A stretch of 64,000 nt of DNA from Nostocales cyanobacterium HT-58-2 (GCA_002163975.1 CP019636.1:6017501-6081500), one strand, 5' to 3'. Counted from the first letter of the stretch, positions 8,679 through 18,144 are shown. The notes: a model not told the origin generated them from the letters alone. Numbers and translations are program-made.

Positions 8679-11057
8679 TCAATTTCTATCAGTAACAGCA
8701 AGGCGCTTTAGATACAATTGGACAATTCCATAAAGGAGAAGCGAGACACCTAAAATACCGACAGGTAGCAGAAGCCAATTTTCTTGTAGAAAGCGTAATA
8801 TCTTACTCAATAAGTTGGTATTTTCGACACGAGTTTTTGAGGGGGTACTACGGAAAAACTCTAATTGATAGTCATCCACATTGTAGGGAGATGGATTGTT
8901 CTTATCGCTGCCAATCAGCACTGTGTCCTGTTTCAATTGGAAGAACAACGGGTCTTGATCGATGACTTGTTGCACTCGCTCTAAGCCAGTTTCTGTCTGA
9001 GCGGTTAATGCTAAGATGACTCGCTCCTGACTCCAAGGAGAGATAATTTGCTTAATCATGCCTTGTGAATCCTGTGGAGTTTGAATCGTACCTTGGGCTG
9101 ATACGCGAGAGAATGCTTGACTCAAGTTCAAGCCACCAGACTTAAAGACTTCAGGGAAAGGAAACTTTTCTCGTGTACCAATTCCTACAAGATGCTCATT
9201 CTTACGCACTGAATCAGGAACTGATTCTGGCGTATAAACCTGAAATTTGACAGAATCTGCCTGAGTGATCCGTCCTAAACGTTCGCTAAACGCAAGCAAG
9301 GTCAGTATATCTGTGCGAGATGGGTTTTGCGGCAGGACGATCGCCGTTCTCGATAAGTCCTGAGGTGCAGCAAACGGAAAACCAAATTGTAATAAGCCCA
9401 AATCTGGGATTTGTACGGAAGTTTCCCGTTTTAAATCGAAGCTCGTTTCTGTGTGAAGTGTACCGATTAATTGCTGGTCTGCTGCGCTAATACACTGTTG
9501 CCTATTAAATGGTTCTTTAGGATTCATCCGGAAGAATATCTGGATGAGAGAATTGGAGCGCAGTAAGTGTGCTGGTAAATCAACTCTTAAAGTTTGGCGA
9601 GTTTCTCCAGAATCTGAGGTTAGACGTGCCCCACCAATATATCTACCGTCGAGTAATACTTCTAGCGCAGAGGTTCTCGGGTTCATCTGCGGACCATAGC
9701 TATAAACTAGGTTCATGGTACTGCCACGCATAAACCTGTCATCAGGTAAGGCGTGGAAATCAATTTCAACAGGCGGTGCTGCTGAACCACGTACAGTCAC
9801 ATCACTAAATGGTTCACCATTAAGCGGCGTTCTCAGATCACTGAGTCTAAAGGTATTTTCCTCTGGAATGTAACGAGGCCACTGTCGAGGATCGGGTGTT
9901 GCTGCTTCGCTGACTTGATTGACAAAAACGACAGAACCTGTACCCATTTTTCGTAAGTCTGGCTGTACCAAAAACTGTACTGCCTTCGCCACACCTTTTG
10001 ACCCATTCCCAGTCGCAATCAAGACAGGAGTTCCACCCTCTTTTTTAGTGGTTGTCGCAATTAACACCCCTGTATCTTCTGGTACGGCTTTTTGATTGAT
10101 ATCAAGAATTTCACGACCAACAACAGAAACAGGCAATTTCAAAGAGGATAAGACTGGCTGTTCGGTAGGAGTTCCAATAATGACCAGCCGCTGTTCAGGC
10201 TTCACACCCTTAATATCAGATACCAAACTCGTCTGTACTGGACGAAAATCTGCAAGTCTGCCAAATGCCGCATGCAAACGAGCTGCTGCTGTCAGCCAAT
10301 ATTGACTTGTCTGACTTGGTTGCAAATAAACTATATGGTTAGTTTCTAAACCAAGTTGGTCAAAGAAGGGATAAGGATAGCGGCTAAAGTTGAGGGGATT
10401 TGGCTGTCGTTGAAAACCGAAAATTAATTTAGAATCTGGCAGAATTTCGGTCCATAATTCAGGGTCTTGAGGGTCAGTACATTCTTGTGAGCTATTCTGC
10501 TGCGCTACAAACTTGATTTCGTTGTAATCCTGAAGCAGCTTTGGATTGATATTGATCAGCACCTGACCCAATTGAGACTGCTTGAGGTTGAGCGATACGC
10601 TACCTACAGCAGTGTCATTGACGAGTACCGTTAGATTAGAACGTTTGGCATAAAGTGATGGTGAGTGTTGGAACCGAATTAAAGCTTGTACCTGTGCGAT
10701 TTTCCAACCACGAGGACGGTTAAAACCAAGGCGACCTTCCCCATGAATTCCGCGTAAGCGCAGACGGTTGCCGACAATTGGACTACGGTTAAATTCAAGG
10801 TTGTACGTTATCAAGTTCTTTGCATTAGCAACCTCTTTTGTGTCTTCTTTATCTTCACGATCAGCTTTAGGTTTAATTGCTTGCGCTAACAAGATACTTT
10901 GTTGTTGAGATTCGCGAGATTTATGTGAATCCTGGGGTTGCAACTCTTCTTCACTTTGAGCTTGAGCGCTTATCAATGAACCAGGAAAAAGTAACAAGCA
11001 CAAAGTAAAAATAATTGCTTTTGTACTGATTTGAGAAAGGTGAAATAACAGCTTCAT
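8679..11057 (-). CDS. bcsB: Cellulose synthase regulatory subunit, BcsB-like
   Basis: A 792-residue periplasmic protein with a signal peptide (first ~33 residues, ending LISAQAQS) and one C-terminal membrane helix (about 758-785), the BcsB layout. The central part has alternating jelly-roll and ferredoxin-like segments typical of the family, including NQQLRVDLP-like carbohydrate-binding strands and a long stretch resembling BcsB around ARLHAAFGRLADF. BcsB anchors BcsA at the outer face of the inner membrane and guides the glucan through the periplasm. The gene follows the GH8 gene by 168 bases and precedes bcsA. Confidence 0.85.
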   Translation of the reverse strand: MKLLFHLSQISTKAIIFTLCLLLFPGSLISAQAQSEEELQPQDSHKSRESQQQSILLAQAIKPKADREDKEDTKEVANAKNLITYNLEFNRSPIVGNRLRLRGIHGEGRLGFNRPRGWKIAQVQALIRFQHSPSLYAKRSNLTVLVNDTAVGSVSLNLKQSQLGQVLININPKLLQDYNEIKFVAQQNSSQECTDPQDPELWTEILPDSKLIFGFQRQPNPLNFSRYPYPFFDQLGLETNHIVYLQPSQTSQYWLTAAARLHAAFGRLADFRPVQTSLVSDIKGVKPEQRLVIIGTPTEQPVLSSLKLPVSVVGREILDINQKAVPEDTGVLIATTTKKEGGTPVLIATGNGSKGVAKAVQFLVQPDLRKMGTGSVVFVNQVSEAATPDPRQWPRYIPEENTFRLSDLRTPLNGEPFSDVTVRGSAAPPVEIDFHALPDDRFMRGSTMNLVYSYGPQMNPRTSALEVLLDGRYIGGARLTSDSGETRQTLRVDLPAHLLRSNSLIQIFFRMNPKEPFNRQQCISAADQQLIGTLHTETSFDLKRETSVQIPDLGLLQFGFPFAAPQDLSRTAIVLPQNPSRTDILTLLAFSERLGRITQADSVKFQVYTPESVPDSVRKNEHLVGIGTREKFPFPEVFKSGGLNLSQAFSRVSAQGTIQTPQDSQGMIKQIISPWSQERVILALTAQTETGLERVQQVIDQDPLFFQLKQDTVLIGSDKNNPSPYNVDDYQLEFFRSTPSKTRVENTNLLSKILRFLQENWLLLPVGILGVSLLLYGIVQLYLKRLAVTDRN

Positions 11058-11225
11058 ATGACAGTGTGATTATGAGAAGTACTAGAGAAAGATTTTGTCT
11101 TTAGTTGTCATTGGTGTGTTTCTTATTAGCCACATTTTCATAAGAAATTAGTTATTTTTTTAACTTCGGTTCTTGGTAAACGCTATGATGTTTCATTTTT
11201 CAAAATTCTCAATAAAAAGATTGTG

Positions 11226-12491
11226 CTACTTACCTTTCAGGAGTTGCTGTGGCAGCCCTGATGGAGAAAAAAGACCTAACCAAGCCAAATTCTGTGTATA
11301 ATAAGCAGACTTGTCATCCCAAATGCCTTGTTTATATTGAGGTAGCAATTTTTTCACAAGTAACTCCTGAGCTATTCGTGGTTCTACTAACCCCCAAGCG
11401 GCGTAAAGCATGGCGTGTTGCGCTGTCGCTTCGTAATCTACGAGTCCTTTGCCCGTAAGGTCGATGCTTGCTGGTAAACGCGATCGCTCGCGCCACAACT
11501 TTTGCAGATATTGACTGTGTGTTTGCAGATAGCGTCGCGCTTGCGGTGAATTGAACCATGCCAGATCCAGCGACAAGCGCCACCAAACTCGATACGCATC
11601 AAAGCCATACAGAGTTTGAAGAGGACTAGACTGCGGCAAAGGTTGATATTTTCCTGTTTTAGTATCTAGTGCTACCCAATCACTTGGTAAACCTACAGTG
11701 GAAAGGGATGCTGATTTTTCCAGAACTTCGTAACTGCTATCTACTAAACTCAACCAATCATGTTGTTGATCGACTTGAGCAAACAAACGAAAAGCATACG
11801 GAGCCAAATAAGAGGGGTTGAGGTACAAAGTAGAAGCATTCGGAATAAATGCCGCCGCAGGACCAGGTAGCAAATAGAACTTACCTTCGTGTCCCACAAC
11901 AACAGAAAGGTTCCACAAATCTTGTAGTTTTGCTTTCGCTAGATTGAGGTATTCAGGACGATTCCAACGCCGGGAGGCAAGAATCAGGGCAGTAATCGTA
12001 TCAATATCGCCATCACTGGCAAAGTTGCTATCGATAGTACCCCAGTTTCCATCTGCATTCCGTCCCCACTTCCAAGCCCACAAGTTGTCTGTCCGTTTGC
12101 CATTTGCTTGACGCTGGAGGTTGTTTTCTCCCCAGTTCAAAGTGAGGGCAAAAGTTGCAGAGTCATCGATAAGCACTGCTCGCAGCATGGCATATGCTTG
12201 ACCTTCACTGGTTGAGCGATCGCCCGCTTCATAATCGATCACTCTCCCATCACCCTGGATAAATCTCCGGCGATAGCTTTCCCAGCTTTGAGCAAGCAGC
12301 TCCCGGTTGGGAATAGATTGAGGTAAAGCAGCAAGAAATACTGAGGGACTTTCGCTACCACTCAATGGCGTTGCTGTTAGCACCGGATTCCTTGCATCTG
12401 ATGCTTCTGTATTTATGACTGAGTAACCTAAATTACAGGAAGTGAGAACAATCATGCTAACAATAACTGCCAATCTTGGTAGGTACTGCAT
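11226..12491 (-). CDS. bcsZ: GH8 endoglucanase lipoprotein (BcsZ-like)
   Basis: A 421-residue glycoside hydrolase family 8 protein. The start at 12491 gives a lipoprotein signal with lipobox LTSC (Cys19); a start at 12572, overlapping the TPR gene by ATGA, would add 27 residues coded by a purine-rich repeat and spoil the signal, so the shorter form is preferred. Family marks: STSEGQAYAML with the catalytic acid Glu (Glu96 in the short form), WKWG and SDGDIDTITALILASRRW with the conserved Asp. BcsZ-type enzymes trim or release glucan chains during cellulose secretion. Lipid anchoring would place it at a membrane instead of free in the periplasm. Confidence 0.85.
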   Translation of the reverse strand: MQYLPRLAVIVSMIVLTSCNLGYSVINTEASDARNPVLTATPLSGSESPSVFLAALPQSIPNRELLAQSWESYRRRFIQGDGRVIDYEAGDRSTSEGQAYAMLRAVLIDDSATFALTLNWGENNLQRQANGKRTDNLWAWKWGRNADGNWGTIDSNFASDGDIDTITALILASRRWNRPEYLNLAKAKLQDLWNLSVVVGHEGKFYLLPGPAAAFIPNASTLYLNPSYLAPYAFRLFAQVDQQHDWLSLVDSSYEVLEKSASLSTVGLPSDWVALDTKTGKYQPLPQSSPLQTLYGFDAYRVWWRLSLDLAWFNSPQARRYLQTHSQYLQKLWRERSRLPASIDLTGKGLVDYEATAQHAMLYAAWGLVEPRIAQELLVKKLLPQYKQGIWDDKSAYYTQNLAWLGLFSPSGLPQQLLKGK

Positions 12492-12568
12492 TTTTAAGAG
12501 AGGACAAAGGGGACAAGAGAGAGATGAGGGAGTTGGGAGGAAAAGCCAGAAAAAACTCTTATTCCTCC

Positions 12569-15073
12569 TCATTTCCCTCTGCGCTCATAATTCTCCCAAG
12601 GAGGCTGAAAGCCACGCCGTTGCAGGAAATCTTCTTGGATTTGCTGTCTTTGACGAGACACTTCAATGTCACTTGCGCCTTGGGAAATCTGTTCTAGTTC
12701 CAGTTGCTCAAGCTGTGTCAGCGCTGTCAGGGGTTGGTCAGCAATAGCACTTAAACCAGCAAGAGCGCGGCGTGCGTCTTTGTCTTGTGGCTTTTGTGCT
12801 ACGACTTGCGAATAAATTTGCTGTGCTGACTCAAAGCGTTGCTGTTCAAAACGAATTCCTCCTAAAGCGGCAAGGGCATCTATGTTATCTGGTTGCTGTG
12901 CCAAAATATTTTCGTAAGCTTTGCCAGCCAAATCTAAATCACCTATTGCTCTTGCTAGCTCTCCTTGCAACTGATATGTGTTGGCGTTATTGGGAAGGCG
13001 AGCAATCAACTGTTTTACCCTTGCTTGCGCTTGGGTAGGATTGCGTTTTGCTATGACTTGTACCAAACGCAGTTGCACTGGTAGGTAGCTGGGGTCAATT
13101 TGAGCTAAGTAATTATACAGAGGCTCACGCTGTGGTTCAGCAGGTAAGACTCCCACTAAACTAAAGAGTTCCGGAGGTGCATTCGTAGCAGGTTGTGTTG
13201 CTAGCCAATTGTTGAGAACTGCTTGGGCTTCTTGCTCAGAAATCTTCTTTGCTTGATAAGCGATACTGGTACGTCCCAACTGAGTTGTTAAATTTTGCGG
13301 TTGGCGAACTATCAATTGGTCATAAGCAGCTAAAGCCTCATCAAATCGCCTCTGTTGTATTCGTGCACCTGCCAGTCCACGTAAAGCACCATCAACAACG
13401 TCGTCACTTCCTGAGTTAGTTACCAACACAGCTTGGAAGCGTTGAGCGCTAGCTTCTAAGTTCCCCTCTCGTCGCTCAATTTCTGCTGCTAGCAACTGGG
13501 GTGCAAGGCTTCTGGTGCCTTCAGGTGTTGCTGTATAGGCTGCCAAAGCTTGTCTTGCTCCATTCGTGTCATTGAGTTGCAGGTATATTTGAGCGACCCG
13601 GAAATTTAAAAAAGGTACGTTTACCTTTGGTGAAATCGTTTGGTACACAGATAAAAGTTCTGGATCAGGAGTATCAATATCTGCTAGAGCAAGAGCTATC
13701 TGTTGCAATTGCACTGGGTCTGTTGGTAAGGGTCCAAGTTCAGCAACCAAACGCTTTTTCAACTCATTTTTGGCAAGCAATCCCAGTTTGTTTTCTAAGG
13801 CTAACTGCCGCACTACCAAGCTTTTATCATTGGGCAACTGTGAAGCTGCTTGGCGATAGAACTGAAGTGCTATTTGCTCTCCTTGAGGTAAGCCTGTGAA
13901 AACATCTGCGGCTTCTCGCAACAAAGCAGGCGAGGGGTTCGGAGTGTTGGCAACTGCTTGACGGTAGAGTGTCGCAACTTGCTGTGTTATGGCAGGGTTG
14001 TTAGTCGAAGTGCGAATCTCATTGAGAGAACGTGCTAGAGGTAGAATTGCATCTGGTCTGTTTTGTATTGGCTTTAATACTGCTAGAGCTTTCGCTGACT
14101 GTTGATTGGCAACATATGCTTTAGCAAGTTCCGCTCGCGTTTCAATGCCTAATCGGTCGAGTTTATTAGAACGCTGCAACTGTCCTTCTAGAACCTGTAC
14201 TGCGGCTTTTGGATTGCCAGTTTCTCGCAGGCTGCTACTGTAGGCGATCGCCGCAAATCCGGTGATGGGTTTGCCAGTTGCTCGATAGCGGTTGAACAAT
14301 TCCAAGGCTGTTTGGTAATTGCGACTATAACTATAAGCTTGAGCAGCACCAAGTATTGCTTCTGGTGTGGGATTATTTGCTAAGACTATTTGGTAATCTG
14401 TGAGCGACTCACTCAACTTTCCTTGATAGGTGTACAACAAAGCACGGTACGAACGGGCTTGTACATCGTTAGGATTTAACTTTAATAAAGTGCTGAGAGC
14501 TTCAATACCCTGTGCTTGCCACTCTGGGCGATAAGTGCCCATTATCCCGACAATTTTGAGTGCACCTTGGTTGCTGGGGTCTTGCGCTAGTACCTGTTGA
14601 TAAGTATTCCAAGCCTCAGTAATACGTCCAGCACGATTGTAGGAGATGGCTAACCCTAATTTTGCTTGTAAAGATTGCGGATTTTGTTTCAAAGCTTGCC
14701 CAAAGGCTTTGATTGCATCATTAACCCACCCTTTTTTGAGGAGATTAAACCCTTGCTGCACCGCTGACGAAGACTTCTGAGCTTGAGCAGGAGCAATGTT
14801 GTTTTGCAATAATGGTAGATTCACTACGTGAGTTAAAAGAAGAAATGAAACAGTAATCAGAAACAGACTAGAAGAATTTTTTGTTGTAATACCAATTTGA
14901 AAAAAGAATGCAACACATCGGTTGAACCCCTCCCCAACCCTCCCCTTGGTAAGGGGAGGGTGCCCAATAGGGCGGGTGGGGTTATCTGTCGCAAACATTT
15001 TTTTATTTGTTGTAATATCTTTTACACTTGTTTCCAAGTTTGAGCAGGGATTGCCTTTGTGCTTTTGACTCAT
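12569..15073 (-). CDS. TPR-repeat protein of the cellulose operon (BcsC N-terminal half)
   Basis: An 834-residue protein: N-terminal extension, a signal or anchor helix (about 69-90), then TPR units through almost the whole length (for example KKGWVNDAIKAFGQALKQNPQSL-like repeats, split here). It corresponds to the TPR scaffold of BcsC but has no C-terminal barrel. The start overlaps the stop of the porin gene by ATGA and has GAGGA upstream, so translation is probably coupled. Residues about 30-60 are coded by a palindromic intergenic-type repeat (14925-14983). The protein probably lines the periplasmic path for the glucan between BcsA/B and the outer-membrane barrel. Confidence 0.8.
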   Translation of the reverse strand: MSQKHKGNPCSNLETSVKDITTNKKMFATDNPTRPIGHPPLTKGRVGEGFNRCVAFFFQIGITTKNSSSLFLITVSFLLLTHVVNLPLLQNNIAPAQAQKSSSAVQQGFNLLKKGWVNDAIKAFGQALKQNPQSLQAKLGLAISYNRAGRITEAWNTYQQVLAQDPSNQGALKIVGIMGTYRPEWQAQGIEALSTLLKLNPNDVQARSYRALLYTYQGKLSESLTDYQIVLANNPTPEAILGAAQAYSYSRNYQTALELFNRYRATGKPITGFAAIAYSSSLRETGNPKAAVQVLEGQLQRSNKLDRLGIETRAELAKAYVANQQSAKALAVLKPIQNRPDAILPLARSLNEIRTSTNNPAITQQVATLYRQAVANTPNPSPALLREAADVFTGLPQGEQIALQFYRQAASQLPNDKSLVVRQLALENKLGLLAKNELKKRLVAELGPLPTDPVQLQQIALALADIDTPDPELLSVYQTISPKVNVPFLNFRVAQIYLQLNDTNGARQALAAYTATPEGTRSLAPQLLAAEIERREGNLEASAQRFQAVLVTNSGSDDVVDGALRGLAGARIQQRRFDEALAAYDQLIVRQPQNLTTQLGRTSIAYQAKKISEQEAQAVLNNWLATQPATNAPPELFSLVGVLPAEPQREPLYNYLAQIDPSYLPVQLRLVQVIAKRNPTQAQARVKQLIARLPNNANTYQLQGELARAIGDLDLAGKAYENILAQQPDNIDALAALGGIRFEQQRFESAQQIYSQVVAQKPQDKDARRALAGLSAIADQPLTALTQLEQLELEQISQGASDIEVSRQRQQIQEDFLQRRGFQPPWENYERRGK
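14925..14983. repeat. Palindromic repeat inside the TPR gene
   Basis: A 10-bp perfect hairpin CCCTCCCCTT-GGT-AAGGGGAGGG (14938-14960) and a small GCCC-AATA-GGGC hairpin (14962-14973) are enclosed by AACCCC (14925-14930) and GGGGTT (14978-14983). This looks like a dispersed intergenic element. Here it is read in frame as the PIGHPPLTKGRVGEGF part of the TPR protein. Confidence 0.7.
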
Positions 15074-17115
15074 TGAGATCCTCTTCCTCTTGGAGTCACA
15101 TTAAACTCTGAACGCACCCTAACGCCGAGAACTGTTTCCTCAAAACCATCTCGTCCTTGAAGTGTAAAACCTAACCGCAGATTAGGAAGAAATTGAAAAT
15201 CGTAGTAAATCTCTAATACGTCTGGTGTGTCTCCACGACGCAGGCTGTCATTGGATAAAGCACGTCCGTAAGCTAACCCCAAACGGTCATCTGGGGTAAA
15301 CAAATCCAAAAAGCTGAGTCCAAACGAGTAAGTATCTGCCCCTTCTCCTAAATCACGGTTTTCGTAACGTCCGTAACGACCGAAAAGACCTAATTTCAAA
15401 TTGGGAATAAAAACTTCAGCATTGAGACCATATGCTTCTTCACGATCATCTTTTTGGGGTCCAAAGAGTGTGCGTGCTGTATTCCTGGCAATTCCAAAGC
15501 TTTCAGGGAAGGTATCACGAATTCCTGCATCGCGATCGCTTGCATAAGTCCCACGAATAATCGCATTTCCATAACGGATGGCGAGTTCTCCAGCAAATCC
15601 ATCTAGAGCAAAATCACTTATTTTATTTGAAGACGAAAAAACTGCTGCTTTCGCTTCAATATTATCGGTCACGCTCCAGTTCACAAGCAAACCAGGGCGG
15701 GAAGCAATTCCTGTTGCTGATAACGCTGGGTTTGTCTGAAAGACAGGATTAAAGAATTGACTTGCCCCGTCTTTTGCAAAGCTATTTCGGTCGAAATAAG
15801 ATGTTAAGTCTATCTGACCTAAGACGAAACGCAGATTGGGCAACCCTCCTATGGAAGTTGCAAGGAAAAGTTCGTTGATGTTCAAACCGTCTCCACGGGA
15901 ATCAACGAGGAGATTTTCTCCACTCACCAAATCTAAAGTCGCCCCAAACAAGAGTTGGGGAGTGAGCGGATAAATTCCTGAAAGCCTCGCCCGTGCTGCA
16001 GAATCGTCTCCCTGGGTGATGTAGACTCCTTGAACCTGCAAAGAGGGTTCCTTCAAAGCTGTACTTCTTATCAACGAGCTATTTCTATTTGGTAGTTGTG
16101 AGGTCGTTGATGGGGTTGCAGATGGCGCTGTTGGAGTCGTGGGTGGAGTTGCGGGAGTTGTGGGCAAGTCTTGCCTTTGTGCTGTTTGTGTCGTTTGGGC
16201 AACTTGACAATTGAGGAGTTGGTTCGTGGTTGAAGTGGAGGTTCCAAAAGCAGATGGCGATGGTACAACTTGGCAGTTGAGGAGTTGGTTCGAGGTTGAT
16301 GCAGAAATGTTAGGAACTGATGACTGTGTTGCCGCTTGACAGTTGAGGAGTTGATTAAAGGTAGGTGCAGAGGTGCCTGGAACTGGTTGCGACGATACGA
16401 CTTGGCAGTTGAAGAGTTGATTGGAGGTTGATGCAGAAGGGTTGGAAATTGATGAGTTGAGGGGTTGATTTAATGTCGGTGTGGGAGTGCCTGGAAGTGG
16501 TGGTAGAGGGGCTTGTTGTGGTTGAGTGTTCAGGACCTGGTTAAAGGTGGGTGCTGCTGGTGCAGTGAATTCTTGCGTGACTGGCGTACTTGGAGGTGGT
16601 GGAAGTGGGGCAGCTTGGATGTTCGTTGGTTTCTCATTCGATGAGACTTGACGAATTTGGTTCTGGGCTTGTTGTGCCGTCACAGTCGGACGAGGTGGAA
16701 CCGAATTTGGTCTGTCTTTCGGGATTTTTTTAGGCATTTGCTGCTGAATAAAACCACTTTCCAACTGCTTGATATCATCTGCTGGGTATGAGTTGCTTTC
16801 AGATGAAGGTTTTGCTCTGGGTGCAACTGCCACACTAGTGACTTGCCTTAATGTCCTAGGTAGTGGAGGTGCTGTCTGCGATGGCGATCGCGATTTTTGT
16901 CGCTTGCTGGATCTCGGTGACTGAGGAACTAGTAGTAATTCCCCAGATTGCAAGTCTGTTAATTGTTGATTGTGTGGATTTTGCTGGGCTAAGCATGCAT
17001 CAGTCACTGCCAATATCCAAAAAATTGAGATTGAGACAGTATGAAGCAGAAAATACGCCCTATTCCACTGTTTTGGCATAGTAAATTTATAACAATCCAA
17101 TACTGTGGGCTTCAT
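15070..17115 (-). CDS. Outer-membrane porin-like barrel with Pro-rich Cys repeats (BcsC barrel substitute)
   Basis: A 681-residue exported protein, first gene of the cellulose operon. A signal peptide ends near CLAQQ (41-45); an ATG at 17079 (Met13) would give a more usual n-region. Residues 60-345 are Pro/Ser/Thr/Gln-rich and include six 22- to 24-residue repeats (192-304), the last four with Cys at 237, 259, 281 and 303. Residues about 355-671 look like an OprB-type carbohydrate porin: alternating strands and the segment GQIDLTSYFDRNSFAKD...QFFNPVF. Unlike common cyanobacterial porins it shows no SLH domain. It is translationally coupled to the TPR gene, so it probably forms the cellulose exit pore. 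The substrate role is inferred from context. Confidence 0.75.
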   Translation of the reverse strand: MKPTVLDCYKFTMPKQWNRAYFLLHTVSISIFWILAVTDACLAQQNPHNQQLTDLQSGELLLVPQSPRSSKRQKSRSPSQTAPPLPRTLRQVTSVAVAPRAKPSSESNSYPADDIKQLESGFIQQQMPKKIPKDRPNSVPPRPTVTAQQAQNQIRQVSSNEKPTNIQAAPLPPPPSTPVTQEFTAPAAPTFNQVLNTQPQQAPLPPLPGTPTPTLNQPLNSSISNPSASTSNQLFNCQVVSSQPVPGTSAPTFNQLLNCQAATQSSVPNISASTSNQLLNCQVVPSPSAFGTSTSTTNQLLNCQVAQTTQTAQRQDLPTTPATPPTTPTAPSATPSTTSQLPNRNSSLIRSTALKEPSLQVQGVYITQGDDSAARARLSGIYPLTPQLLFGATLDLVSGENLLVDSRGDGLNINELFLATSIGGLPNLRFVLGQIDLTSYFDRNSFAKDGASQFFNPVFQTNPALSATGIASRPGLLVNWSVTDNIEAKAAVFSSSNKISDFALDGFAGELAIRYGNAIIRGTYASDRDAGIRDTFPESFGIARNTARTLFGPQKDDREEAYGLNAEVFIPNLKLGLFGRYGRYENRDLGEGADTYSFGLSFLDLFTPDDRLGLAYGRALSNDSLRRGDTPDVLEIYYDFQFLPNLRLGFTLQGRDGFEETVLGVRVRSEFNVTPRGRGSQ
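16192..16545 (-). repeat. 66-bp tandem repeats coding NQLLNCQ units
   Basis: Within the porin gene the motif NQ-x-L/F-N-C-Q recurs at residues 232, 254, 276 and 298 at an exact 22-residue (66-bp) period, with degenerate Cys-less copies at 192 and 216. The bases are conserved as well as the residues, which points to recent tandem duplication. Confidence 0.9.
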
Positions 17116-17331
17116 TAATCTAACTAATAGGCAACTAATTTTTACGTTGTTTAATGTCGCAACTTTAGCAAAAAAAACAAGTATTTTTAACGAGATTATG
17201 CAAATTTTGTCATTGTTAATTGTCTTGGTAAAGAGGTGGTAAAGCTTTTTCTTTTTCTAGTTTATCTATTAGAAAATAGGTGAAAATAGACTTTATGCCG
17301 TTTTTCATTGGAGTTTTTTCCTGTTTTTTCT

Positions 17332-18084
17332 ATGTTTAAGCTATATTTCAAGCTTATTTGTCAACTTTTCAAACATTATTCGGTAAATGTTGCCCTACTA
17401 ACTGTTTCTGTGCTGTTAGTAACTGTCAGCTATGGCTGTGATAAAAAAGCACAAGAAGAGGTGCAGCTAAATATTAAAAGTGTGGAACCAACAGAGAGTA
17501 ACGGCGTATACAAGGTGGCAGGTAGTACAAATTTACCTGACTCAAGTCGAATTGCAGTTGCAGCAGTTCGCTACTTGCTTCCAACACAAAGGCAACAAGC
17601 AGGATTTTTAAATGATGAAGCGAACAATAACCGCTCAATTCTGGCTCGCCAAATAGTTGAAGTTAAACAGGGACAGTGGCAGACAGACCTAAATCTTTGG
17701 CAAGTGGCACCCAATGGTCGTTTTCAGGAAGTTTGGCAAGCTCACCAAGCACAAACGAAACTACGTCCAGATAGCAACGTCACGTTCATAGCCACCTTTG
17801 AGCCTGGTAGCCAGTTAAAGAAATCAAACTTGCAGCTAGAAGGCAAACAGCTTCGCTTTACTAACGAAGGTGAAATCTACTTACAAGCACGTCAAACCAT
17901 GCCGATGTCCCTACCCGTGGGGAAAACAACACTTCCTCGAGGGCAACTAGAAGATTTGAATTATAGTTTGGGGTATCAATCCCCAATCCAAGTGCCAATC
18001 TTGACTTCAAACACTTCTTTCCTGCGATCAGCTCAATTCAGACAAACTAACGCACCCTTGAAACCTTCTGAATTTCTACGCTAA
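17332..18084 (+). CDS. Hypothetical lipoprotein
   Basis: A 250-residue protein from ATG 17332 (a TTG at 17308 would add eight residues). The N-terminus has a long hydrophobic helix ending VSYGCDKK, a lipobox-like site with Cys36. The mature part is rich in Gln and Asn with predicted beta strands and no recognised family. It is divergent from the cellulose operon, 216 bases from its first start, so the two could share a control region. Whether it belongs to the cellulose system is unknown. Confidence 0.6.
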   Translation: MFKLYFKLICQLFKHYSVNVALLTVSVLLVTVSYGCDKKAQEEVQLNIKSVEPTESNGVYKVAGSTNLPDSSRIAVAAVRYLLPTQRQQAGFLNDEANNNRSILARQIVEVKQGQWQTDLNLWQVAPNGRFQEVWQAHQAQTKLRPDSNVTFIATFEPGSQLKKSNLQLEGKQLRFTNEGEIYLQARQTMPMSLPVGKTTLPRGQLEDLNYSLGYQSPIQVPILTSNTSFLRSAQFRQTNAPLKPSEFLR

Positions 18085-18144
18085 CCGACCACATTCGGAT
18101 AGACTAACGCACCCTTAAAACCTTCTACATCTCCAAGCTGAAAA
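18036..18144 (+). repeat. 57-bp tandem duplication over a gene 3' end
   Basis: About 52 bases ending at the lipoprotein stop codon (18036-18087) are repeated with roughly three quarters identity at 18093-18144. The offset is 57 bases, 19 codons, and the ACTAACGCACCCTT core is identical. The second copy lies beyond the stop codon, so the gene end appears to have been duplicated and the copy left outside the frame. Confidence 0.7.

Noticed and set aside
12492..12572. Longer N-terminus of the GH8 protein
   Set aside because: The extra 27 residues are coded by a purine-rich repeat and would bury the clear lipoprotein signal, despite the ATGA overlap.
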